Below, in pieces: positions 16,377-23,616 of a DNA stretch of 64,000 nucleotides. The notes beneath the pieces are model-generated. The model was not told where the DNA came from. It saw only the letters and a program-made list of their open reading frames with translations, and did no database searches. The translations under genes were made by a program, and so were the position numbers. Numbering within the stretch: position 1 is the first letter of the stretch; each line of letters opens with the position of its first letter. The stretch lies in assembly GCF_001577305.1 (NCBI RefSeq), contig NZ_CP014518.1, positions 434,001 through 498,000 on the forward strand, read 5' to 3'. Origin of the DNA: Sinomonas atrocyanea (GTDB lineage Bacteria; Actinomycetota; Actinomycetes; Actinomycetales; Micrococcaceae).

Positions 16377-17735
16377 TCAATGCCTGAGCACGCTCTCCGG
16401 GCCGTCCGCAGCCTCGGCCGCCCTCACCCCGGTCCTCGGCCCGAAGAGCGCCAGCGCGAGCGCCCCGACGAGCCAGGTCCCGGCAATGAAGATGAAGACA
16501 CTCTGATACCCGCTCCCCGTGTACAGGGCAGCGATGATGAGCGGGCCCACGGCGTTGGAGAGCCGGCCCAGCCCGTAGGAGACGGCGGTGCCCAGGGACC
16601 GCGCCCGGGTGTCGAACAGCTCGGGTGAGTAGGCGTACGCCACGGCCGTGTAGCCGCGCTCGAACATGTTCACGAGGAACCCGAACGCCACGATCATGAC
16701 CGGGTTGAACGTCAGGCCGTAGAGCAGGCCGCTGATCGCGATGGCGGTGCCGAACACGACAAGCGACCACTTGCGCTCCCACCGGTCCGAGACGAGGGCC
16801 GCGATGAAGGAGCCGAGCGGGGCGCCGACCGTGGTGAGGGCGACGTAGAAGATGGAGCTCTCGACGCTGAAGCCCTGCTTCGACAGGAGCGTGGGCGCCC
16901 AGCTCGAGTAGCCGAAGAAGCCGATGGTCTGGGTGACCCACAGCAGCGAGAGCAGCAGGGTGGGCCCGAGGTACTTCCTCTGCAGGAGCATCCGCAGATG
17001 GGCCCTGGCCTGGGGTGCCACCTCGACGGGCGCGGCCGGCGCCGGGAGGGGGCCCTTCTCGGCCGCGACGATCGCCTCGATCTCGGTCAGGACGGCGTCC
17101 GCGCGCTCGGGCTGGCCCTTGCTCTCGTACCAGCGGGGCGACTCCTTGAGGTGCCGGATGAAGAGGACGAACAGCAGCCCCAGCGCGCCCCACAGGTACA
17201 CGAGACGCCAGGACCAGTCGGAGAGGGGCACCACGGCGCTCGCGATGAGGTTGGTGGCAGGGGTGCCGCAGATGCCGATCACGATCGCATAGGCCTGGTA
17301 CTTGCCGCGCTTGGCCGCCGGGAAGAGCTCGTTGACGTAGATGACTGCGACCACGGTCATCGCGGACAGGCCCGCGGACGTCAGGACGCGGAACGCGCCG
17401 AGCGAGACGACGTCCCAGGAGAAGACCGAGGCGAGCGAGAAGACCCCGAACCAGAGGGTCGTGACCGTGAGGGCCTTCTTCCGACCCCAGCGGTCGGCGA
17501 GCCAGCCGGCGGCGAGCGAGCCGAGGAACATGCCCACGAAGGAGAGCGAGGTGACGTAGGCGATCTGGCCCACCGTCACGCCCCACAGCTTGATGAGCTT
17601 CGGTGCGGTGGTGGCGAACGTGTTGGTGTCGGCGAACTCGAAGAAGTAGGCGAACGAGACGGCGAGCAGGGTGATCTTGTGGAAGCGGGAGATGGGCAGC
17701 CGGTTGACGCGGCTGACGACGTTGGGATTCGGCAC
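16377..17735 (-). CDS. MFS transporter linked to the lig genes
   Basis: A 452-residue, 12-helix carrier of the sugar/aromatic-acid MFS type. GWLADRWGRKKAL after helix 2 and ESPRWYESKGQPERA in the central loop are the family signatures. An acidic FFEFADTNTF lies in helix 1. It is the last gene of the minus-strand lig cluster, 28 bp from ligI, so its cargo is probably an aromatic acid or a pathway intermediate such as 2-pyrone-4,6-dicarboxylate. GTG start at 17735 with AGGAAGGG upstream. Confidence 0.8.
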   Translation of the reverse strand: MPNPNVVSRVNRLPISRFHKITLLAVSFAYFFEFADTNTFATTAPKLIKLWGVTVGQIAYVTSLSFVGMFLGSLAAGWLADRWGRKKALTVTTLWFGVFSLASVFSWDVVSLGAFRVLTSAGLSAMTVVAVIYVNELFPAAKRGKYQAYAIVIGICGTPATNLIASAVVPLSDWSWRLVYLWGALGLLFVLFIRHLKESPRWYESKGQPERADAVLTEIEAIVAAEKGPLPAPAAPVEVAPQARAHLRMLLQRKYLGPTLLLSLLWVTQTIGFFGYSSWAPTLLSKQGFSVESSIFYVALTTVGAPLGSFIAALVSDRWERKWSLVVFGTAIAISGLLYGLTFNPVMIVAFGFLVNMFERGYTAVAYAYSPELFDTRARSLGTAVSYGLGRLSNAVGPLIIAALYTGSGYQSVFIFIAGTWLVGALALALFGPRTGVRAAEAADGPESVLRH

Positions 17736-17763
17736 TGAAGCCCTTCCTGGGATTCTCGGGGGT

Positions 17764-18699
17764 CTAGAGGGCCTCGTCGGGGAGGGCCTCTTCTGGCCAG
17801 TAGAGGCGCATGGGGTTGGCGACGAGCAGCAGGTGCTGCTGCTCGGCCGTCACGGCGATGTGCGGGATGAAGTCCACGAGGAGCCCGTCGTCGGGCATGT
17901 GGTCGGTGAGGTTGGGGTGCGGCCAGTCGGTGCCCCAGAGGACGGCATCGGGGAACTCCTCCACGACCCGCCGCCCGAAGGGGACGACGTCGCGGTAGGC
18001 GTCCCGCTCGCCGTCGAGCGCGGGCGGCCCGGCGAGGCTGAGACGCTCGGGGCAGGAGACCTTGACCCAGACCTCGTTGCGCTCCACGAAGCGGAGGAAG
18101 CGGCTGAATTCGGGTCCGCCCACCGGCTGGGAGACATCTGGGCGGCCCATGTGGTCCACGACGAGGGGGGCCGGCAGCGAGGCGAAGAAGCCCTCGAGCT
18201 CGGGAAGGTCCGCTGCCTCGAAGTAGATGACGATGTGCCAGCCCAGCGGGGCGACCTTGCGCGCGATCTCGGCGAGCTCGTCCCGGGGCGCCGCGCTGAC
18301 GAGGCGCTTGAGGAAGTTGAATCGCACCCCGCGCACGCCGGCCTCATGCAGCCGGGCGAGCTCGGCTGCGGACACGTCCGGCCGGACGGTCGCGACGCCG
18401 CGCGCCCGGCCGCCGGCGGAGCGGACGGCGTCCACCATCGCGCGGTTGTCGGCGCCGTGGCACGTGGCCTGGACGATCACGTTGCGGCTGACGCCGAGGC
18501 GGTCGCGGAGCGCGAAGAGCTGGTCCTTGCCGGCGTCGCACGGGGTGTACTTGCGCTCGGGAGCGAAGGGGAACTCGCTGCCGGGCCCGAAGACGTGGCA
18601 GTGCGCGTCCACCGCGCCGGCGGGGAGGGCGAAGGCGGGCGTGGACGGGGAGGCATACCAGTCCAGCCAGCCGGGAGTCTTCTCGAAGACGGGAGTCAT
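17764..18699 (-). CDS. ligI: 2-pyrone-4,6-dicarboxylate lactonase
   Basis: Amidohydrolase-superfamily TIM barrel of 311 residues that opens 2-pyrone-4,6-dicarboxylate to 4-oxalomesaconate. The N-terminal metal or substrate motif DAHCHVFGPG followed by FPFAPERKYTPCDA is diagnostic for LigI. VDHMGRPD and the catalytic Asp in LWGTDWPHPN complete the site. It is part of the lower protocatechuate 4,5-cleavage or gallate pathway with the LigK and LigJ genes directly upstream on the same strand. Confidence 0.92.
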   Translation of the reverse strand: MTPVFEKTPGWLDWYASPSTPAFALPAGAVDAHCHVFGPGSEFPFAPERKYTPCDAGKDQLFALRDRLGVSRNVIVQATCHGADNRAMVDAVRSAGGRARGVATVRPDVSAAELARLHEAGVRGVRFNFLKRLVSAAPRDELAEIARKVAPLGWHIVIYFEAADLPELEGFFASLPAPLVVDHMGRPDVSQPVGGPEFSRFLRFVERNEVWVKVSCPERLSLAGPPALDGERDAYRDVVPFGRRVVEEFPDAVLWGTDWPHPNLTDHMPDDGLLVDFIPHIAVTAEQQHLLLVANPMRLYWPEEALPDEAL

Positions 18700-18735
18700 A
18701 GGGCCTTTCAGGATGGGTTCGGTCCGGCCGGGGCG

Positions 18736-19419
18736 TCAGTCGAGGTAGCGGAGGCCGGCGGCGTCGAGCTTCTCGCGCATGCCGTAGATGTCGAGGCCGA
18801 GCTCCCCGGCCGCGAAGCGGGCGCGCTTGCCCTCCTCGTTCTCCTCGCGCCGCGCTGCCGCCTCGGCCACCTCGGCGGCTCGGCCCGCGGGGACCACCAC
18901 GACGCCGTCCGCATCCGCGACCACAACATCGCCGGGGTGGACGAGGGCGTTGGCGCAGACCACGGGGACGTTGACGGAGCCGAGGGTGGCCTTGACGGTG
19001 CCCTTGGCATTGACGGCGCGGCTGAAGACGGGGAAGTCCATGCCGCGCAGGGCGTCGATGTCGCGGCAGCCACCGTCGATCACGAGCCCGGCGCAGCCGT
19101 GGGCCCGGGCCGAGGTGGCCAGGAGCTCGCCGAAGAATCCGTCCTCGCACTCCGTGGTGCACGCGGCGACGAGCACGTCCCCGAGGGTGAGCTGCTCGAC
19201 GGCCACGTGGAACATCCAGTTGTCCCCGGGCTGGAGCAGGACGGTGACGGCGGTCCCGCAGAGGGCTGCGCCCTCGTAGACGGGCCGGATGTAGGGACGC
19301 ATCAGTCCGGTGCGGCCCATCGCCTCGTGGACGGTGGCGACGCCGAACGGCGCGAGCGCCTTCACCGCGGCGGGCTCGGCGCGGGTGATCGTGCGGTGCA
19401 CGACTCCGATCTCGTACAT
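18736..19419 (-). CDS. ligK: 4-carboxy-4-hydroxy-2-oxoadipate aldolase
   Basis: RraA/HMG-aldolase family protein of 227 residues that splits 4-carboxy-4-hydroxy-2-oxoadipate into pyruvate and oxaloacetate. It often also decarboxylates oxaloacetate. DGGCRDIDALR and the C-terminal PGDVVVADADGVVVVP are family motifs. ATG start at 19419 with GAGGAGG 11 nt upstream; the frame stays open further upstream but without homology. It lies between ligJ and ligI (gaps 50 and 36 bp), in pathway context. Confidence 0.92.
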   Translation of the reverse strand: MYEIGVVHRTITRAEPAAVKALAPFGVATVHEAMGRTGLMRPYIRPVYEGAALCGTAVTVLLQPGDNWMFHVAVEQLTLGDVLVAACTTECEDGFFGELLATSARAHGCAGLVIDGGCRDIDALRGMDFPVFSRAVNAKGTVKATLGSVNVPVVCANALVHPGDVVVADADGVVVVPAGRAAEVAEAAARREENEEGKRARFAAGELGLDIYGMREKLDAAGLRYLD

Positions 19420-19469
19420 GCTTCTGAAGTCCTCCTCGGGAGTGCGGTGGGGCAGTGGTGCCGAGCGGG

Positions 19470-20495
19470 TCAGCGGCCCTGGGCGGCGAGGCGGGCGTCG
19501 AGGCGGGGGTAGACGCGGCGCGCGTTGCCCTCCTCGACGGCGGCGAGGTCCGCGGGAGAGAGGCCGGCCGCCTCGACGTAGCGGCGCGTGTCGTCGAAGT
19601 GGTGCCCCGTGCGGGGGTCGATGCCGCGGACGGCGCCGATCATCTCGGAGGCGAAGAGGACGTTCCGGTGGGGGATGACCTCGAGCAGGAGGTCGATGCC
19701 GGGCTGGTGGTAGACGCAGGTGTCGAAGAAGACGTTCCCGAGGAGGTGCTCCTCCGGCTCCGGCTTGCCGAGCGCCTGCGCGAGGCCGCGGAAGCGCCCC
19801 CAGTGGTAGGGCACGGCGCCGCCGCCGTGCGGGATGACGAGCCTGAGGTCGGGGAAGTCGCTGAAGAGGTCGCCCTGGAGCAGCTGCATGAACGCGGTCG
19901 TGTCCGCGTTGAGGTAGTGCGCGCCCGTGGTGTGGAAGCACGGATTCACGCTCGTGCTCACGTGGACCATGGCCGGCAGCCCGTGCTCCACGAGCGCCTC
20001 GTAGACGGGGTACCAGGAGCGGTCGGTGAGCGGCGGTGCGGTCCAGTTCCCGCCCGAGGGGTCCGGGTTGAGGTTCACGGCGACGGCGCCGAGCTCCGTC
20101 GCCGCGCGCTTGATCTCGTCCACGCAGGTGGCCGGCTCCACGCCGGGGGACTGGGGAAGCATGACGGCGGGGGCGAACCGTTCGGGGAACAGTTCGCTGA
20201 CGCGGTGGCACAGGTCGTTGCAGATCCGCGCCCACGCCGCCGAGGTCCCGAACCCGCCGATATGGTGCGCCATGAACGAGGCGCGCGGCGAGAACACCGT
20301 GACGTCGATCCCGCGCTCGTCCATGACCTTGAGCTGGTTGGCCTCGATGCTCTCGCGCAGCTCATCGTCGCTGATGCGCAGCTCGGCCGGGTCGGGCTCC
20401 GCGGCGCCCCGCGCGACCGCGTCGACCTGACGGTCGCGCCACTGCCCGAGAGCGAGTGGCGCGGTCGTGTAGTGGCCGTGGATGTCGATGATCAT
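19470..20495 (-). CDS. ligJ: 4-oxalomesaconate hydratase
   Basis: Amidohydrolase-2 family enzyme of 341 residues that hydrates 4-oxalomesaconate to 4-carboxy-4-hydroxy-2-oxoadipate, the substrate of LigK. Metal ligands are in DIHGHYTT; VIPHGGGAVPYHWGRF and FASEMIGAVRGIDPRTG are strongly LigJ-like. The start is ATG 20495 (MIIDIHGH) or ATG 20507, four codons earlier. Neither has a good ribosome binding site, so a short or leaderless leader is possible. It is the first gene of the minus-strand cluster, next to a palindrome at 20521-20532. Confidence 0.9.
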   Translation of the reverse strand: MIIDIHGHYTTAPLALGQWRDRQVDAVARGAAEPDPAELRISDDELRESIEANQLKVMDERGIDVTVFSPRASFMAHHIGGFGTSAAWARICNDLCHRVSELFPERFAPAVMLPQSPGVEPATCVDEIKRAATELGAVAVNLNPDPSGGNWTAPPLTDRSWYPVYEALVEHGLPAMVHVSTSVNPCFHTTGAHYLNADTTAFMQLLQGDLFSDFPDLRLVIPHGGGAVPYHWGRFRGLAQALGKPEPEEHLLGNVFFDTCVYHQPGIDLLLEVIPHRNVLFASEMIGAVRGIDPRTGHHFDDTRRYVEAAGLSPADLAAVEEGNARRVYPRLDARLAAQGR

Positions 20496-20520
20496 GAGGA
20501 TGAGCATAGATGCACACAAA

Positions 20521-20532
20521 ATTGTTGACAAT
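20521..20532. promoter_or_regulatory. Palindromic operator candidate between ligJ and the methyltransferase
   Basis: ATTGTTGACAAT has 5-bp arms around TG, in an AT-rich patch. It fits the TTGTnnACAA pattern bound by many GntR/FCD regulators and overlaps a TTGACA -35-like hexamer. It is probably the control site of the lig cluster; no regulator gene is present nearby. Confidence 0.5.
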
Positions 20533-20552
20533 ATCTCGTCTGCATTTCGTCC

Positions 20553-20558
20553 TACCCT
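20553..20558 (+). promoter_or_regulatory. -10 box of a leaderless methyltransferase transcript
   Basis: TACCCT ends 6 nt before the GTG at 20565 and there is no Shine-Dalgarno sequence. Confidence 0.4.
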
Positions 20559-20564
20559 TGTCCG

Positions 20565-21230
20565 GTGGCAGATCAGGTGGCCGAAGGGCGCGAGGCGGGG
20601 CACGAGGTGGGAGTCGGCCCCTGGGAGGGCCCGTGGCCCGAGGGCGAGCAGTGGGACCCAGAGCTGCTCGAGCACGGCGACCGCCGCAACGTCCTGGACC
20701 GGTACCGGTACTGGCGGCACGAGGCGATCGTGGCCGAGCTGGACACCCGCCGGCACGAGTTCCACGTGGCCATCGAGAACTGGCAGCACGATCTCAACAT
20801 CGGCACCGTGGTGCGCAGCGCGAACGCGTTCCTCGCCCAGGAGGTGCACATCATCGGCCGACGGCGGTGGAACCGGCGCGGGGCGATGGTCACCGACCGC
20901 TACCAGCACATCCGCCACCATCCGAGTGTCGAGGACTTCGTCGAATGGGCGCGCGCCGAGGACCTGCCGATCCTCGCTGTGGACATCTTCCCGGACTCTG
21001 TGCCGCTGGAGACCTACGAGCTGCCGCGCCGGTGCGTGCTCGTGTTCGGGCAGGAGGGCCCCGGCCTCACCGCAGAGGTCCACGCTGCGGCGGAGGCAAC
21101 CCTGTCCATCGAGCAGTTCGGCTCGACCCGGTCCATCAACGCCGCCTCGGCGGCCGCCATCGCGATGCACGCGTGGGTGCGCCGCTGGGTCTTCGGGCAG
21201 GTCGCCGCGCCGGCGGGGCGCCAGCCTTAG
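20565..21230 (+). CDS. SpoU/TrmH-family RNA 2'-O-methyltransferase
   Basis: SPOUT methyltransferase of 221 residues. All three motifs are present: NIGTVVRSANAF (motif 1), CVLVFGQEGPGL (motif 2) and IEQFGSTRSINAASAAAIAM (motif 3), which build the trefoil-knot SAM site. It methylates a ribose in rRNA or tRNA; which site is not clear. The first 40 residues are acidic and Trp-rich (GPWEGPWPEGEQW), unlike E. coli TrmH. The stop codon overlaps the -10 box of the next gene. Confidence 0.88.
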   Translation: MADQVAEGREAGHEVGVGPWEGPWPEGEQWDPELLEHGDRRNVLDRYRYWRHEAIVAELDTRRHEFHVAIENWQHDLNIGTVVRSANAFLAQEVHIIGRRRWNRRGAMVTDRYQHIRHHPSVEDFVEWARAEDLPILAVDIFPDSVPLETYELPRRCVLVFGQEGPGLTAEVHAAAEATLSIEQFGSTRSINAASAAAIAMHAWVRRWVFGQVAAPAGRQP

Positions 21231-21233
21231 GCT
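21228..21233 (+). promoter_or_regulatory. -10 box of a leaderless HAD gene
   Basis: TAGGCT begins in the stop codon of the methyltransferase and ends 6 nt before ATG 21240. Confidence 0.45.
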
Positions 21234-21239
21234 AGACCC

Positions 21240-21908
21240 ATGGCATCAGCCGCGAGCGTCGTCGTCTTCGACGTCAACGAGACCCTGTCCGACCTGGCGC
21301 CGATGGGGCAGCGCTTCGCCGATGCCGGTGCGCCCGCCCACCTCGCGAAGCAGTGGTTCGCCGCGCTCCTCCGCGACGGCTTCGCCCTCGCCGCCACCGG
21401 GGACTCCGCGGGCTTCGCGGAGGTCGGCGCGGGAATCCTCGCGCCGCTGCTTGACGCCGCTGGCGTCGCCCAGCCGGGGGAGACGGCGCGGCGCCTCGCG
21501 GGATCGCTCGGCGACCTACCGCTGCACCCGGAGGTGGCCGACGCCGTCCGCTCGCTGAGTGCAGCGGGGCACCGCCTTGTGACCCTCACCAACGGCTCGG
21601 CCAAGGTAGCGGAGAAGCTCCTCGACGCGGCCGGCATCCTCGGCGAGTTCGAGAAGCTCCTCTCGGTCGAGGACGCGCCGAACTGGAAGCCGCACCCGTC
21701 CTCCTACGCCTACGCGGCCCAGGCGTGTGGAACCCGGCCGGATCAGATGGTGCTCGTCGCCGTGCACCCCTGGGACATCCACGGGGCCGCCCGCGCGGGA
21801 CTGCGCACCGCCTGGGTGAACCGCGACGGCGGGGCGTACCCGGGCTACTTCGCCTCACCGGACCTCGTGGTCTCCTCGCTCGCCGAGCTCAGGGCAGCGC
21901 TCCGCTAG
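21240..21908 (+). CDS. HAD-superfamily hydrolase, haloacid dehalogenase type II-like
   Basis: A 222-residue HAD enzyme. Motif I is VFDVNETLSD with nucleophile Asp, motif II is LVTLTNGS, the Lys motif is NWKPHPSSYAYAA, and the acidic motif region is VAVHPWDIHGAARAG. The latter resembles type-II haloacid dehalogenases, although VAVHPWD replaces the usual VAAHxxD. Substrate unknown: a small 2-haloacid or phosphate ester. Probably expressed from its own leaderless promoter. Confidence 0.8.
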   Translation: MASAASVVVFDVNETLSDLAPMGQRFADAGAPAHLAKQWFAALLRDGFALAATGDSAGFAEVGAGILAPLLDAAGVAQPGETARRLAGSLGDLPLHPEVADAVRSLSAAGHRLVTLTNGSAKVAEKLLDAAGILGEFEKLLSVEDAPNWKPHPSSYAYAAQACGTRPDQMVLVAVHPWDIHGAARAGLRTAWVNRDGGAYPGYFASPDLVVSSLAELRAALR

Positions 21909-21909
21909 G

Positions 21910-22047
21910 TCATCCGAGGACGGGGGCGACCGGGCCGACGTCGTCGGCCTCGATCCCCTCGGCCTCGCGGAAGGCCTTCCGCAGCGGCACGAGGTGTGCG
22001 GCGTCCTTCGGCATGAGCGCGGTGGTCCACGGGGGCAGGACTCCCAC
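21910..22047 (-). CDS. Short DUF1905-like remnant
   Basis: A 45-codon reading frame with GTG start at 22047 and stop at 21910-21912. The product contains LMPKDAAHLVPLRKAFREAE and then GIEADD, which matches the C-terminal third of DUF1905 proteins (usual length about 95-100). The N-terminal beta strands are missing. A -10 box TAGACT on the minus strand (22053-22058) sits 5 nt before the GTG, so a leaderless message is possible. Either a truncated gene or a real micro-protein. Confidence 0.4.
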   Translation of the reverse strand: MGVLPPWTTALMPKDAAHLVPLRKAFREAEGIEADDVGPVAPVLG

Positions 22048-22076
22048 GGCAGAGTCTAGGCAGTGAGCGGGCAGCA

Positions 22077-22121
22077 CACGACGGCGGCCCGGTCACCAGG
22101 GGCGACCGGCCCGCCGTCGTG
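22077..22121. terminator. Long hairpin between HAD and terC genes
   Basis: CACGACGGCGGCCCGGTC (22077-22094) pairs with GACCGGCCCGCCGTCGTG (22104-22121) with one mismatch and a 9-nt loop. It carries the recurrent CACGACGGCG motif. Confidence 0.65.
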
Positions 22122-22148
22122 CGTCGCGTCCCGTTAGGAGGCGCCGGG

Positions 22149-23336
22149 TCAGCGCGCCGTGAACTCGGCGTGCCGCTCGTGGGCCTGGGCGACCTTGGCC
22201 CGGATCGCCTCGATGTCCTTGACCTTGTCGCGGTACTTCTTGTCCATCCGGAGGATGTCCTGCTCCTCCTCCAGGAGGGCGCGGTACACGCGCTCGCGCT
22301 CGGCCAGGTCCGCAGTGTAGCCGAGGTCGAGGTAGCTCTCCGCGTGGCGCCGGGCGTTGTTGACGGCCGCGTGCGCCTTGCCGGCCCGGCTGTAGAGCGA
22401 GGCGAGGACCGTGACCAGGAGGACGCCGATGATCACGCTGAGCGAGAGGGCCGTGGTGATCTCGAAGACCGCCACGTGCTCGCCGCCGTTGATGAAGGGC
22501 AGCGTGTTCTCGTGCAGAGCGTGCAGGATGAGCTTCACCCCGATGAACGCGAGGATGGCCGCGAGCCCGTACGAGAGGTAGATGAGCCGGTCCAGCAGGC
22601 CGTCGAGCAGGAAGAACAGCTGGCGCAGGCCCATGAGGGAGAACGCGGTGGCCGTGAAGACGACGTACGGGTTCTGCGTGAGGCCGAAGATCGCGGGGAT
22701 CGAGTCGAGGGCGAACAGCAGGTCCGTGCCGCCGATCGCGACCATGACCAGGAGCATCGGGGTCAGGACACGCTTGCCGTTCTCGACGGTGAAGAGCTTG
22801 TCCCCGTCGTAGTGCTCGGAGGTCCGCAGGAGCCTGCGGGCGAGGCGGATCACGACGTTGTCCGCCTCCTCCTCGCCGGAGTCCTCGCTCTTGAGGAGGT
22901 TTCCGGCGGTGACGAGCAGGATGATGCCGAAGAGGTAGAACACCCACGCGAACGCGTTGATGAGTGCGACGCCGGCGAAGATGAACGCCGAGCGGGCCAC
23001 CAGCGCGAAGACGATCCCGAACAGGACCACCTTCTGCTGGTCCTCGCGGGGCACCCGGAAGCTGGCCATGATCACGAGGAACACGAACAGGTTGTCGACC
23101 GAGAGAGCCTTCTCGGTGATGAAGCCGGCGAAGTACTCGCCGCCCATCGTGGGGCCGCCGAACATGAGCACGAGCAGGCCGAACACGATCGCGGCCCCCA
23201 CGTAGAGGGAGGACCACACGGCCGCTTCCCTGAGGGTGGGAACGTGCGCCTTGCGGATGTGGAAGAAGTAGTCGAAGGCCAGCAGGGCCAGGATCACCAC
23301 GATGGTGATGCCCCAGACAAGGGGAGAGACGGACAT
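22149..23336 (-). CDS. TerC/Alx-family integral membrane protein
   Basis: A 395-residue TerC-family protein with about nine helices. Conserved acidic motifs are FITEKALSVDNLFVFLVIM and MVAIGGTDLLFALDSIPAIFG. The C-terminal 80 residues are a charged, probably helical cytoplasmic tail. Family members export Mn(II) or help metalate secreted enzymes. ATG 23336 is preceded by AAAGGGA; the frame is open further upstream, but that stretch is the riboswitch-like leader, not protein. Control by manganese is expected. Confidence 0.9.
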   Translation of the reverse strand: MSVSPLVWGITIVVILALLAFDYFFHIRKAHVPTLREAAVWSSLYVGAAIVFGLLVLMFGGPTMGGEYFAGFITEKALSVDNLFVFLVIMASFRVPREDQQKVVLFGIVFALVARSAFIFAGVALINAFAWVFYLFGIILLVTAGNLLKSEDSGEEEADNVVIRLARRLLRTSEHYDGDKLFTVENGKRVLTPMLLVMVAIGGTDLLFALDSIPAIFGLTQNPYVVFTATAFSLMGLRQLFFLLDGLLDRLIYLSYGLAAILAFIGVKLILHALHENTLPFINGGEHVAVFEITTALSLSVIIGVLLVTVLASLYSRAGKAHAAVNNARRHAESYLDLGYTADLAERERVYRALLEEEQDILRMDKKYRDKVKDIEAIRAKVAQAHERHAEFTAR

Positions 23337-23348
23337 CGAAGTCCCTTT

Positions 23349-23486
23349 CGCAGGTAGGCGTAACCGCCACAAGTCTCTCCACCACCCGATTCCGCGGATG
23401 GCCGCTGCACCCGGCCGGGCTCCGGCGCCCGACGTGCTGACGTGTGCAGCGCTTGGGATACTCCCCTGCGCAGGATCAAGCCTACC
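23349..23486 (-). ncRNA. yybP-ykoY (manganese) riboswitch, probable
   Basis: In the terC leader the minus strand carries GGGGAGTATCCC (23466-23455), matching the conserved GGGGAGUA loop, and CGTCAGCACG (23442-23433), matching the conserved CGUCAnCA loop of yybP-ykoY RNAs. GGTAGGC (23486-23480) can pair with GCCTACC (23359-23353) to close the element just before the ribosome binding site. CGCAGG (23470-23465) could pair instead with CCTGCG (23354-23349), which overlaps that arm. The two stems exclude each other, a plausible expression switch. Confidence 0.7.
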
Positions 23487-23616
23487 GGGCCGCCGGGCGC
23501 GCTGCCAACTCATGGCGAACTCCCAGCTTCTGGACACTCCCTGTAAGGCATTCGGTGCAACTAGTGTCGCTCGAAGCCGGATGCACTGGGGTGTCCGGCC
23601 GAAGGGGAGATGAAGC

